Shown here one piece after another: positions 8,847 through 16,034 of a stretch of DNA of 37,610 bases. This DNA is from an uncultured Eggerthella sp. (lineage in GTDB: Bacteria > Actinomycetota > Coriobacteriia > Coriobacteriales > Eggerthellaceae), in NCBI GenBank assembly GCA_900542265.1, contig UQML01000018.1:1-37610 (forward strand). The letters are read 5' to 3'. The notes under the pieces are model-generated. The model did no database searches and was not told the DNA's origin. It saw only the letters and a list, made by a program, of their open reading frames with translations. The stretch's first letter is position 1; every line of letters starts with the position of its first letter. Position numbers and translations under genes: made by a program.

Positions 8847-8906
8847 ATATAAGAACTCCTCAAAACAAAGGTAAGCTTTCAATCACAAGCATGTGCTCTT
8901 TTCTGC

Positions 8907-8915
8907 CTTATATCA
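8907..8915 (-). promoter_or_regulatory. Candidate extended -10 element for glmS
   Basis: On the minus strand this reads TGATATAAG, an extended -10 (TGn) with a near-consensus hexamer, about 60 bases before the glmS start. The -35 position shows no good match. Confidence 0.35.
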
Positions 8916-9048
8916 CGCAGTACGACCACTTGCGTAGTAACTGATTTATTTTACCTTATGAAGTCAAAACCTGGCAGACACACACGTAAAAGCCATGACC
9001 CGATTTTCTAATATTCACCGACATGCGTCACTATGCCCACAAGATTTA

Positions 9049-9105
9049 AAAACAATAAAAGTGATGCCCTGCAAATTTCTTTTTTAAACCCACAAAGCAT
9101 CACTT
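9049..9105 (-). terminator. Candidate terminator after the EF-G paralogue
   Basis: A perfect 9-bp stem (9097-9105 with 9059-9067) encloses a loop of about 29 bases that can pair weakly inside. On the minus strand it is followed by TTTTATTGTTTTT. The long loop lowers confidence. Confidence 0.55.
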
Positions 9106-9156
9106 CTTTATTACGAGTAACGAGAAATATGTATGTCTGGCCTTAGTTAATGCGTC

Positions 9157-11217
9157 TTATGCACGAGAGGCCTGATATTCTTCTACCAGCTTTTTCTGAA
9201 CATCATAGGGAGCAGGTTCATAGCCAGTAATTTCAAGCGAATACGTACCTGAACCTCGTGTCATAGCGCGCAAATCTTTAGTATAGGTAAGCACTTCAGC
9301 ATAAGGAACGCGCACTACAATAATAGTGTCACCTGCATCATCAGAATCAGTACCAACAATACGGCCACGACGCGTTGCCACATCACCCATAACGGCACCC
9401 GCGTACTCTTCAGCAACCACGATATTCATGTCTGCCATTGGCTCCAAAATAACCGGATCAGCTTTTTCACATGCAAGCCTAAAACCTATGCGAGCAGCAG
9501 TTTTGAAAGCCATTTCATTGGAATCTACTGAATGATATGAGCCATCGAAGACAACGCAATCAATATCAACCATAGGATATCCTGCCAAAAAACCCTCAGC
9601 CATAGCTTCCTCAACGCCCTTTTCAACCGCAGGGATCAAGTTCTTAGGAATGCGTCCGCCTACTACTTCCGACTCAAAGGTGAAGCCAACGCCAGGATTA
9701 GGTGAAATGCGAAGCCAGCAATCTCCAAATTGTCCAGATCCACCTGTTTGTTTCTTGTGACGACCCTCTGCCTCAGCTGTCTTAGTAATAGTCTCACGAT
9801 AAGGAATACGCACCGGAACTTGCTCAACCTCAACGCCAGTTTGTGCCTTCAAACGATTGAGCAAAACATCAACTGCCATATCCCCCATGGTGTAGAGCAC
9901 TTGTTGATGAGTTTCTTCATCACGGACAAGAGAAATAGTAGGATCAATCTCAGCTTGGCGCGCTAAAAATGTTCCTAATTTATCATCATCATTTTTGTTC
10001 TTTGCCTTAAGGGCAACTGGATATTGTGGAATAGGCATAGGAAGTGGATCAACTTCAATGGTTCCCGATAAGGAAAGCGTATCGCCTGTTTTTGTTTCAG
10101 AGAGCTTAGGTACAACAATAATGTCACCTGCTTTAGCGCTCTTAACATCCATGGGTTCTTTACCCATCATCACGTAGAGGTGACCTAAGCGCTCCTTTTT
10201 GCCGGTGCGTGAATTAATCAGTTCAGTTGATGGCTCCATATAACCAGAAATGGTCTTAATAAAACTCAAACGGCCAACATAGGGATCAGAAACCGTCTTG
10301 AAAACAAATCCTGCCGGCTCCCCACTTTCATCGATAACAAGCTCATCGCCATTAGCTAAATAGAATGGTCCATGATGACGAGGATGAGGGAAATAGGTAC
10401 AAATATCATCCATGATACCTTGGATGCCTTGCTCGATAATAGTCGAGCCCACAAATACAGGGATAAAAATCTCTTGAGCGATAGCGTCAGCTAGGAGGGA
10501 TTCAAGTTCTTCTTGCGTTAGTTGCTCTTCCCCATCAAGATATTTCATCATAAGCTCGTCGTCTGCTTCAGCGACTAAATCACATAACTTATCACGAGCA
10601 ATTTGTGCTGCATCAGCATACTCAGATGGAATTTCTTCAATACGCTCTCCACCGTTTTCAAAGTAACGTGCTTTCATGCGCAAAATATCAATAACGCCCT
10701 TAAAGTCTGGGCCGACTTCTATAGGAATAGTTACCGCACCAAGACGTGAGCCAAAACGGGCGTGAAGTTGTGCCATGGCAATATCAAAATTTGCACCTTC
10801 ACGATCAATATGATTAATAAACACTGAACGTGAAGTACGCATAAGCTCAGCTTCATGCCAAAGGCGCGTGGTCATAACTTGAGGACCTGCAACTGCATCA
10901 ACAACAAACAGGCACATTTCACATGCTTGCATAGTTGCAAGGGTATCCCCCAAAAAATCTGCCTGTCCTGAAGTATCAAGCAAATTGATCTTATAGTCTC
11001 CCTTGTAAGGAATAGGTGCAATAGAGGTACCTAAAGTAAAACGACGTCTAATCTCTTCTTCGTCATAATCCATATAGGATTTGCCGTCATGGGTAGTTCC
11101 CATACGGGGTGTTTTACCAGAAATATGAAGCATAGCCTCAGCAAAAGATGTCTTACCTGCACCGTCTTGCCCTACAAGGGCAATATTGCGGACGTGTTCG
11201 GTTGCCGGAGCAGCCAT
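9157..11217 (-). CDS. Elongation factor G-like GTPase (EF-G2 type)
   Basis: A 686-residue paralogue of EF-G with the full domain layout: G domain, domain II, and domains III-V with the loop TGGSGQFGD. The P-loop is GQDGAGKT at 16-23. G3 is DTSGQ at 81-85 instead of DTPGH, so the catalytic histidine is glutamine; G4 is NHID at 135-138 instead of NKxD. These changes fit the actinobacterial EF-G-like group (EF-G2), whose members are reported not to replace EF-G in translocation. It stands alone, away from rpsL, rpsG and tuf, which also argues against it being the main translocase. I chose ATG 11217; GTG codons at 11223 and 11226 are alternatives. A terminator-like hairpin follows it. Confidence 0.88.
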   Translation of the reverse strand: MAAPATEHVRNIALVGQDGAGKTSFAEAMLHISGKTPRMGTTHDGKSYMDYDEEEIRRRFTLGTSIAPIPYKGDYKINLLDTSGQADFLGDTLATMQACEMCLFVVDAVAGPQVMTTRLWHEAELMRTSRSVFINHIDREGANFDIAMAQLHARFGSRLGAVTIPIEVGPDFKGVIDILRMKARYFENGGERIEEIPSEYADAAQIARDKLCDLVAEADDELMMKYLDGEEQLTQEELESLLADAIAQEIFIPVFVGSTIIEQGIQGIMDDICTYFPHPRHHGPFYLANGDELVIDESGEPAGFVFKTVSDPYVGRLSFIKTISGYMEPSTELINSRTGKKERLGHLYVMMGKEPMDVKSAKAGDIIVVPKLSETKTGDTLSLSGTIEVDPLPMPIPQYPVALKAKNKNDDDKLGTFLARQAEIDPTISLVRDEETHQQVLYTMGDMAVDVLLNRLKAQTGVEVEQVPVRIPYRETITKTAEAEGRHKKQTGGSGQFGDCWLRISPNPGVGFTFESEVVGGRIPKNLIPAVEKGVEEAMAEGFLAGYPMVDIDCVVFDGSYHSVDSNEMAFKTAARIGFRLACEKADPVILEPMADMNIVVAEEYAGAVMGDVATRRGRIVGTDSDDAGDTIIVVRVPYAEVLTYTKDLRAMTRGSGTYSLEITGYEPAPYDVQKKLVEEYQASRA

Positions 11218-11380
11218 TCTCACCACCAGCCTCTCAAAGATGGTTTTACGCGATCTTAAAAATTACAATCAAAAGGAAAGCAAACCATCTTTTGTTTATG
11301 TCGGTCACAACTTTACCTGCCTCATATCCCCTCTATGGACAGATGATCGACTATTTGAACATGTTCACTAGTGTAACGCA

Positions 11381-11408
11381 ATCAACCTCGTCGTATGACG
11401 AGGTTGAT
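11381..11408. terminator. Perfect 12-bp hairpin between tig and the EF-G paralogue
   Basis: Arms 11381-11392 and 11397-11408 are fully complementary around a 4-base GTAT loop. It lies about 50 bases past the tig stop on the minus strand. Neither side carries a clean T-run (ATTTT on the plus side only), so it may be a terminator, an mRNA 3'-end stabiliser or a protein site. Confidence 0.5.
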
Positions 11409-11459
11409 GCATCATTTTAAAAACAATATTGGTATATGAAACGGTTTTTAGGATTCCAT

Positions 11460-12521
11460 TTAAGCTTCTTTGTTTTTAGGAGTAACAATAGTATTGTTCT
11501 CTAAAATCCATGCAAGAGCCTTATTACGCTGCGCTCCCTCTTTGAGCAAAAACGTACGTCCTGTTTTCTCCATCAGCTCAAACGTTTCTTCTTCTGCCCC
11601 AGGTGCAATTTGATGAATCATAGCCATTAAATCAGGTAATTCAATTTGAAGCTTTTCGTGCTCATATACGGCATCAAGAATAAATCCTTGAATCAATTGT
11701 ATTTTAGCTTGTTCAGCAAGTGTTGCTCGAATGGTTGCTTCATTAGTGTTTTGCTCTTTGCAATACTCATCAAACTCAATACCTTGCTGCGCCAATTCAG
11801 CTTTAAAGTTTTCAAGCATGTCAGTAGTCATGCTATCAACCATTTTGTCGCTAATTTCTCCCTCAAAGCGATCAAAATAGACATCCATCAATGCGCCAAT
11901 AACATATTCTTGATATTGATGATCCAACAATGCTTCAGCCTGCTCACGGAATTTGGCACGCAATTCAGCCACCGTATTAATTCCCATTGCCGCGAGATTC
12001 TGCTGAACCCATGTATCAGTAACAGCTGGAATGACTACATTTTCCGTATCGCCCTGCGCTGTTTGCGTTGCAAACTCTTTAGCTAACATGGCAATCTGCT
12101 CATCAATATCTTCTTCAGTTACAGCAGGAGGGGCAGGAACCTCAACTGTAAACGTAGAATAATCACTCAGAGGAAAACTTGGCTTAGGAACTATATTCAT
12201 GATGAAGGTAAAGGGCTTATTTTGAGCAAGCTCTCCCGCTTCTTCAACCTTGCTTGATGAAAGAGGAATAATATTCTCTTGGCTCAATGCTTGGGGAATC
12301 AAGTAACTCATAACCGCTGTCCCGATAGCGTCTTTAGCCTCATCAAGACCAAGCGCGCCTACAATTTTATCAACAGGCGTTTCTCCCTCTAGAGACTCTA
12401 ATTGAAATTGCTCTACAAAAGCAGCTACTCCTTTATCAAATCCCTCATTAACTTCTTCAGGAGTAGCTTCAATAATAAGTTGTATTTCATCAGGAGAAAG
12501 CGTATTACGCGTAATTTTCAT
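11460..12521 (-). CDS. Trigger factor-like chaperone lacking the PPIase domain
   Basis: A 353-residue protein related to trigger factor, the ribosome-associated chaperone. An N-terminal ribosome-binding-like domain (about 1-130) leads straight into the helical C-terminal arm domain (about 135-345). The FKBP-type peptidyl-prolyl isomerase domain that normally sits near 150-245 is absent, and full-length trigger factor is about 430 residues. The ribosome-docking signature GFRxGK is also missing: that loop reads ESLEGETP at 42-49. The C-terminal helical region is recognisable (AQQGIEFDEY and onward). ATG 12521 has AAAGGA upstream; ATG 12542 would add seven residues. No clpP or clpX is nearby, so it may be a second, specialised paralogue rather than the main tig. 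I am sure of the family, not of the function. Confidence 0.8.
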   Translation of the reverse strand: MKITRNTLSPDEIQLIIEATPEEVNEGFDKGVAAFVEQFQLESLEGETPVDKIVGALGLDEAKDAIGTAVMSYLIPQALSQENIIPLSSSKVEEAGELAQNKPFTFIMNIVPKPSFPLSDYSTFTVEVPAPPAVTEEDIDEQIAMLAKEFATQTAQGDTENVVIPAVTDTWVQQNLAAMGINTVAELRAKFREQAEALLDHQYQEYVIGALMDVYFDRFEGEISDKMVDSMTTDMLENFKAELAQQGIEFDEYCKEQNTNEATIRATLAEQAKIQLIQGFILDAVYEHEKLQIELPDLMAMIHQIAPGAEEETFELMEKTGRTFLLKEGAQRNKALAWILENNTIVTPKNKEA

Positions 12522-12672
12522 AGTAGGAAAAGATCCTTTCAAAACTCAACCTTAATAGGGCATATCCCTTTGCAAGGCTTATCTCTTGTGTTCGTAGGAC
12601 ATGATAGCGTATTTTATTGAACAACTTATACTCATTCAAAATATCTGCTCAACTAATCAGCCATCTCTCTCT

Positions 12673-12678
12673 TACAAT
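12673..12678 (+). promoter_or_regulatory. -10 box TACAAT, possibly driving a leaderless transcript
   Basis: TACAAT ends eight bases before ATG 12687 and no Shine-Dalgarno sequence precedes the gene. Transcription would begin at or next to the start codon. The -35 region is poor. Confidence 0.4.
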
Positions 12679-12686
12679 ATATGACT

Positions 12687-12899
12687 ATGGATGAATCAAA
12701 AATATACAAGCCCCGTTATAAGGTGAAAGCGCAATCAACCCCGCTTCTGTCTCTTAAAGACGATCACTCTCGTTCTCCTCACCCTTATCCAGAAATACCT
12801 CGTGAAATACGAGCAGAAAATGAAGATGATGACGGGTATGACCCTTATTCAGACTACCATCCTCGAGAAAAGTTTTTTGAAGACAACCCTTGGGATTAG
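12687..12899 (+). CDS. Small hydrophilic hypothetical protein
   Basis: A 70-residue protein I do not recognise. It has no signal peptide or membrane segment and is rich in Pro, Asp, Glu, Tyr and Arg, with an acidic centre (ENEDDDGYDPYSDY) and the C-terminus NPWD, so it is probably disordered. An in-frame ATG at 12681 would add two residues. No ribosome-binding site is visible, and the -10 box just upstream suggests leaderless translation. It is the only plus-strand gene between tig and rplT, and its end falls beside the rplT terminator. Codon use looks like that of its neighbours, so I believe it is real, but only by its shape. Confidence 0.6.
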   Translation: MDESKIYKPRYKVKAQSTPLLSLKDDHSRSPHPYPEIPREIRAENEDDDGYDPYSDYHPREKFFEDNPWD

Positions 12900-12911
12900 C
12901 GCCATCCAAAA

Positions 12912-12950
12912 GACAAAAAAATCCCTGCACACTATCAATGTGCAGGGATT
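12912..12950 (-). terminator. Intrinsic terminator of infC-rpmI-rplT
   Basis: A perfect 12-bp stem (12920-12931 with 12939-12950) with a 7-base loop is followed, on the minus strand, by TTTTTTTGTCTTTT. It lies just past the rplT stop. Confidence 0.9.
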
Positions 12951-12978
12951 ACAACAAAGCAGTATGTAAGATGCTTTT

Positions 12979-13332
12979 TTAGAGAGCTTTCTTAGCAACC
13001 TCTACCAATGCTGCAAAAGCTTGAGGGTCATTAACAGCCATATCAGCTAATACCTTACGATCAAGCTCTACGCCAGCTTTCTTAAGGCCATTCATGAACA
13101 CAGAGTAAGACAAGCCATTGATGCGTGCTGCCGCATTAATACGGGTAATCCAAAGACGACGAATTTCACGCTTCTTATTACGACGATCACGGTATGCATA
13201 CTGGAGAGAATGCTGTACCTGCTCTTTAGCAGCACGATATGAACGAGATTTTGCACCATAATAACCCTTGGCGCGATTGAGGGTGGTACGACGCTTTTTA
13301 TGAGCTGAAACTGCGCGCTTTACACGTGGCAT
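12979..13332 (-). CDS. rplT: Ribosomal protein bL20
   Basis: A 117-residue L20 at the expected length for the family. It binds 23S rRNA early in 50S assembly. The Arg/Lys-rich N-terminal extension (PRVKRAVSAHKKRRTTLNRAKGY) and the globular C-terminal part (LWITRINAAAR, then NGLSYSVFM) are typical. It is the last gene of infC-rpmI-rplT, 24 bp below rpmI, with the terminator directly after it. In several bacteria L20 represses its own operon through the leader or the infC-rpmI region; a leader terminator upstream of infC here fits such control. Confidence 0.98.
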   Translation of the reverse strand: MPRVKRAVSAHKKRRTTLNRAKGYYGAKSRSYRAAKEQVQHSLQYAYRDRRNKKREIRRLWITRINAAARINGLSYSVFMNGLKKAGVELDRKVLADMAVNDPQAFAALVEVAKKAL

Positions 13333-13356
13333 ATTCTAGTTCCTTTCCGATATGGC

Positions 13357-13554
13357 TTAACGAAGACCGAGGTTACGAGCTACGGTTTTCTGATCTGCAG
13401 TAGATACTTCGGTCTCATGACGGAAGTTACGCTTACGCTTCTGGCTTTTCTTGGTAAGAATATGGCTCTTGTAAGCCTTAGCACGCATAATCTTGCCAGA
13501 TCCGGTTACGCGAAAACGCTTTGCAGTACCGGAATGGGTCTTCATCTTAGGCAT
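13357..13554 (-). CDS. rpmI: Ribosomal protein bL35
   Basis: A 65-residue L35, a small basic protein of the large subunit. The opening MPKMKTHSGTAKRF and the middle GKIMRAKAYKSHILTKKS are diagnostic. The start codon follows immediately on the infC stop, so translation is coupled. Confidence 0.98.
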   Translation of the reverse strand: MPKMKTHSGTAKRFRVTGSGKIMRAKAYKSHILTKKSQKRKRNFRHETEVSTADQKTVARNLGLR

Positions 13555-14154
13555 TTATTCGTCCTTTCCTTGTTCATCTTTCTTCTTTTTCACCGTTGTA
13601 GGCAACGGAGCAATAAGCATGTGCATATTGCGGCCTTCCATCTTTGGTTGGTTTTCGATAACCGCAACATCCTTTAAGTCATCAGCCAAACGTTCCAAAA
13701 TTGATAAGCCTAATTCTGGATGAGACATCTCACGGCCTCTAAACATAATGGTGATTTTGACCTTCGAACCAGCTTCCAAAAAACGGATGATGTGCTTTTT
13801 CTTGGTTGTATAATCACCCACATCAATTTTGGGACGAAACTTCATTTCTTTCGTTTCGATCTTGCTTTGGTTCTTGCGTGCTTGTTTAGCGCGAATAGCC
13901 TGATCATACTTGAACTTTCCATAGTCCATGATGCGACATACAGGCGGATCTGCTTGAGGAGCAATCTCAACCAAATCTAACCCCTCATTGTCGGCGACAC
14001 GCTGAGCTTGCTCGATAGGCATGATCCCCATCTGTGAACCGTCATATCCAATCAGACGGCATTCCCTAATGCGGATATCCTCATTAAGCCTTGGTTCCTG
14101 AGCAGCTATGGCGCCCACCCCCTTTTCTACTTTCTCTATAAATAACAACACCAT
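13555..14154 (-). CDS. infC: Translation initiation factor IF-3
   Basis: IF-3 binds the 30S subunit and checks start-codon and initiator-tRNA pairing. The N-domain begins near PRLNEDIR, the linker and C-domain (MKFRPKID, then DYTTKKKHIIRFLEAG) follow, and the tail is lysine-rich. The start is uncertain. ATG 14154 gives 199 residues with AAAGGG 15 bases away. Alignment with the family suggests the true N-terminus lies lower, near AAQEPRLNED, where an AUA codon (14107-14109) sits eight bases after GGGGG; GTG 14118 is another option. Many infC genes start with a rare codon so that IF-3 limits its own synthesis, so an AUA start is credible. It leads infC-rpmI-rplT. Confidence 0.95.
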   Translation of the reverse strand: MVLLFIEKVEKGVGAIAAQEPRLNEDIRIRECRLIGYDGSQMGIMPIEQAQRVADNEGLDLVEIAPQADPPVCRIMDYGKFKYDQAIRAKQARKNQSKIETKEMKFRPKIDVGDYTTKKKHIIRFLEAGSKVKITIMFRGREMSHPELGLSILERLADDLKDVAVIENQPKMEGRNMHMLIAPLPTTVKKKKDEQGKDE

Positions 14155-14181
14155 ACGCGTTGTTTATAACCCTTTAGCCAT

Positions 14182-14212
14182 AAAAAAACCTGTGCACAAA
14201 AGCCCACAGGTT
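14182..14212 (-). terminator. Leader terminator (attenuator) upstream of infC
   Basis: On the minus strand an 8-bp stem (AACCTGTG with CACAGGTT) is followed directly by seven T. It lies 28 bases before the infC start and downstream of the likely promoter near 14320, so it would stop transcripts before the operon unless opened. This is the arrangement of L20-controlled infC leaders, although I cannot fold the alternative structure here. The leader also holds GGCTATGAA twice and an AAAAGCTTTT palindrome hairpin. Confidence 0.7.
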
Positions 14213-14319
14213 AAAAGACACACAAATGTGTTAAGAATCTTTTAAAGACCCATCAGCTTCATAGCCAAACCAGGTGGAGAAAAGCTTTTACTCTTCTCAC
14301 TTGTTTCATAGCCTTGACA

Positions 14320-14347
14320 CTATACCATGCAGCTAGCCATCCTGCAA
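14320..14347 (-). promoter_or_regulatory. Candidate promoter of infC-rpmI-rplT
   Basis: On the minus strand TATAGT (about 14320-14325) has TTGCAG about 16-17 bp upstream (about 14342-14347). It would give a leader of roughly 160 nt containing the attenuator. The -35 match is only partial, and the coordinates may be off by one. Confidence 0.45.
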
Positions 14348-14400
14348 GCAGACACATAAAACGCAAGGTTAACGGTAGCAAGACACAACTATCTTTATAA

Positions 14401-15525
14401 CTATCCTTGTGAAGAAGGTTCCACACTGATGCTGATACGCCTAATAGTGTCTGCTAGATTACCCGACTGATTAGCGTTGCTGTAATCATAGGTAAGCGTT
14501 GCTCCCCAGTCGTATACTCCATCGCCTTGTTTACCGGTACCATTAAAACTCGTTTGTTCGGTAATGAGTGTTTTTCCGTCCGTATCGTAGGTTGAATAGC
14601 TTGCACTATCGGTTGGAGCATTTAATACAGCAGGATTGAGATCCGTTAGACCCGCAGCGCGAAGTGAGTTTTGAATAACATGAGCCGACTGAATGGCATC
14701 AACAAATGAAATGGTACCGTATCCCAAAGCGGATGTCGGTGCTGTATACGATGCCCATCCTACCTGGCCACCTTCGTTAAGGCGAAGAACCACCGTCGGA
14801 GTACCACGCTTGGGATCACCTTGTTCTTCGGTGAGAGGAACAACGACTTCACTCTTTAAATTACCTACTTCGATAGGCGTCTCTGATTCAACAGTTGCAC
14901 CATGCCCAATATGTGATATCGCTTCATCTTTAGTTAGCCCCAAAAGACTTACTAAATTGACAACTTCGGAGGTTGCCGTAACTTTTTCTTTTTCGTCAGC
15001 ATCTTCCAAAAGCGTAGTTGAGTCTTGCTGGGCAGACGTTGATACATTTTTCTTATCTGCTTCTAAAAACATCAAGACGCCCACCACGATAAGAGCAATA
15101 AGCATCAAAACGAGAATGGTGGCTAAAAATGTAAGAGCGACACGAACGCGTTTATTATGACGCTGTCTATTTGAGTACTCTGTAAGCGAGATGCGGCCTC
15201 GTTGCTCACGCTCAACTTCATCGAGAGATATCTGACCATCATAGGTATCATGCGTACCATGCGTATCATACGCACCATCTGTATCAGATGACACTTCTTG
15301 CTGCTTCATACGCTCAATAACCGCATCAGGAACCGCAGGAGGCGTTGGTTCATCGTCAAGAATAATGGTTTCAAAAGCATCAGATAAGTCAGCGTTGGTG
15401 GCAATATCAATATTGTTCGCACCAGAAACAACTTCATCAACTTGCTCGCTGAGATGCTCGACTTCTTCTACCTCAGTATTCGCAGTCTCTTCATCATGTT
15501 CTTGATTCTCTGGTTTTATACTCAC
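14401..15525 (-). CDS. Single-pass membrane protein of unknown function
   Basis: A 374-residue protein I cannot name. Residues 1-120 are acidic and low in complexity, with a short DTHG/HDTYDG tandem at 86-97. A basic stretch (RQRHNKRVR) precedes one membrane span at 129-154, so the N-terminus should be inside and the C-terminal 220 residues outside. The outer part has a GLTKDEAISHIGHGATVESE segment loosely like a PASTA-type repeat, then a soluble domain ending in PSSQG. GTG 15525 is supported by AAGGA eight bases upstream. It follows the 119-residue membrane protein by 52 bp on the same strand, so the two may form an envelope-related pair. Confidence 0.75.
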   Translation of the reverse strand: MSIKPENQEHDEETANTEVEEVEHLSEQVDEVVSGANNIDIATNADLSDAFETIILDDEPTPPAVPDAVIERMKQQEVSSDTDGAYDTHGTHDTYDGQISLDEVEREQRGRISLTEYSNRQRHNKRVRVALTFLATILVLMLIALIVVGVLMFLEADKKNVSTSAQQDSTTLLEDADEKEKVTATSEVVNLVSLLGLTKDEAISHIGHGATVESETPIEVGNLKSEVVVPLTEEQGDPKRGTPTVVLRLNEGGQVGWASYTAPTSALGYGTISFVDAIQSAHVIQNSLRAAGLTDLNPAVLNAPTDSASYSTYDTDGKTLITEQTSFNGTGKQGDGVYDWGATLTYDYSNANQSGNLADTIRRISISVEPSSQG

Positions 15526-15577
15526 GATCCCATTCCTTACGACAAAGCATGATTTATTGACGTATCACTTATCGCGT

Positions 15578-15937
15578 CTATCTTAAACCAAACCAATACA
15601 CGCAAAAAGCTATAACCAATAACCCCATCACAATAAGCACAATACGTTGGGTTTTTTGAAAGGGCACATCGACATTGTTTAAATCATCAAGCGTTTGTTC
15701 GTGATGAGCTTCGTCTGAAGTTTGCAAATCGCTTTTATCAGATGGTTGAGACGTATCAGATGATTTCCCCTCATTAGATGGTTGAGACGTATCAGAAGAA
15801 GGCGATGGGATGTCAGGTTGATCACAAGTGGTAGGAGATGCGCCAATATAAATCACCTCTTCATCCACCTTTTGCTCAGATGAAGAATCTGCATGAGACG
15901 ATACCGTGATTTTCTTATACGATCCCTTTTGCGACAT
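15578..15937 (-). CDS. Small tail-anchored membrane protein of unknown function
   Basis: A 119-residue protein with a Ser/Asp/Gln/Pro-rich soluble part (1-95) and one C-terminal membrane span (about 98-117) ending in FGLR, which gives tail-anchor topology. It contains a tandem 12-residue repeat beginning SDTSQPS, encoded by a 21-bp exact DNA repeat. An excellent ribosome-binding site, GAGGAGG, lies six bases before the ATG. No catalytic motif is visible. It stands directly upstream of the other single-span protein, and both combine a low-complexity acidic cytoplasmic region with one span. Confidence 0.75.
   Translation of the reverse strand: MSQKGSYKKITVSSHADSSSEQKVDEEVIYIGASPTTCDQPDIPSPSSDTSQPSNEGKSSDTSQPSDKSDLQTSDEAHHEQTLDDLNNVDVPFQKTQRIVLIVMGLLVIAFCVYWFGLR
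15740..15796. repeat. Direct repeat, 21 bp exact, 36-bp period
   Basis: 15740-15760 and 15776-15796 are identical. The 36-bp period keeps the frame and encodes two copies of SDTSQPS in the tail-anchored protein. Loss or gain of a unit would change length without breaking the gene. Confidence 0.9.
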
Positions 15938-15971
15938 ACAAATCCTCCTCGCTAAGTTCTCATGAGATTTT

Positions 15972-16022
15972 AAAAATCAGGGGAGCGGCAACATGCATAA
16001 AGCAATATACCTGCACCCCTGA
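15972..16022 (-). terminator. Terminator after the phosphoglucomutase gene
   Basis: On the minus strand a TCAGGGG / CCCCTGA stem with additional inner G-C pairs is followed by TTTTTAAAAT. It lies about 13 bases past the stop codon. Confidence 0.7.
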
Positions 16023-16034
16023 ATTGTAGGTGTT

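Larger units (their letters stand above)
8847..9156. other. Intergenic region upstream of glmS
   Basis: A 310-base gap between glmS and the EF-G paralogue, both on the minus strand. It holds the EF-G terminator candidate (9049-9105) and a possible extended -10 element for glmS (8907-8915). I see no small gene, tRNA or ribozyme core. Confidence 0.6.

Noticed and set aside
8847..9048. glmS ribozyme upstream of glmS
   Set aside because: The 200-base leader lacks the AGCGCC-type catalytic core and the pseudoknot arrangement of the known ribozyme.
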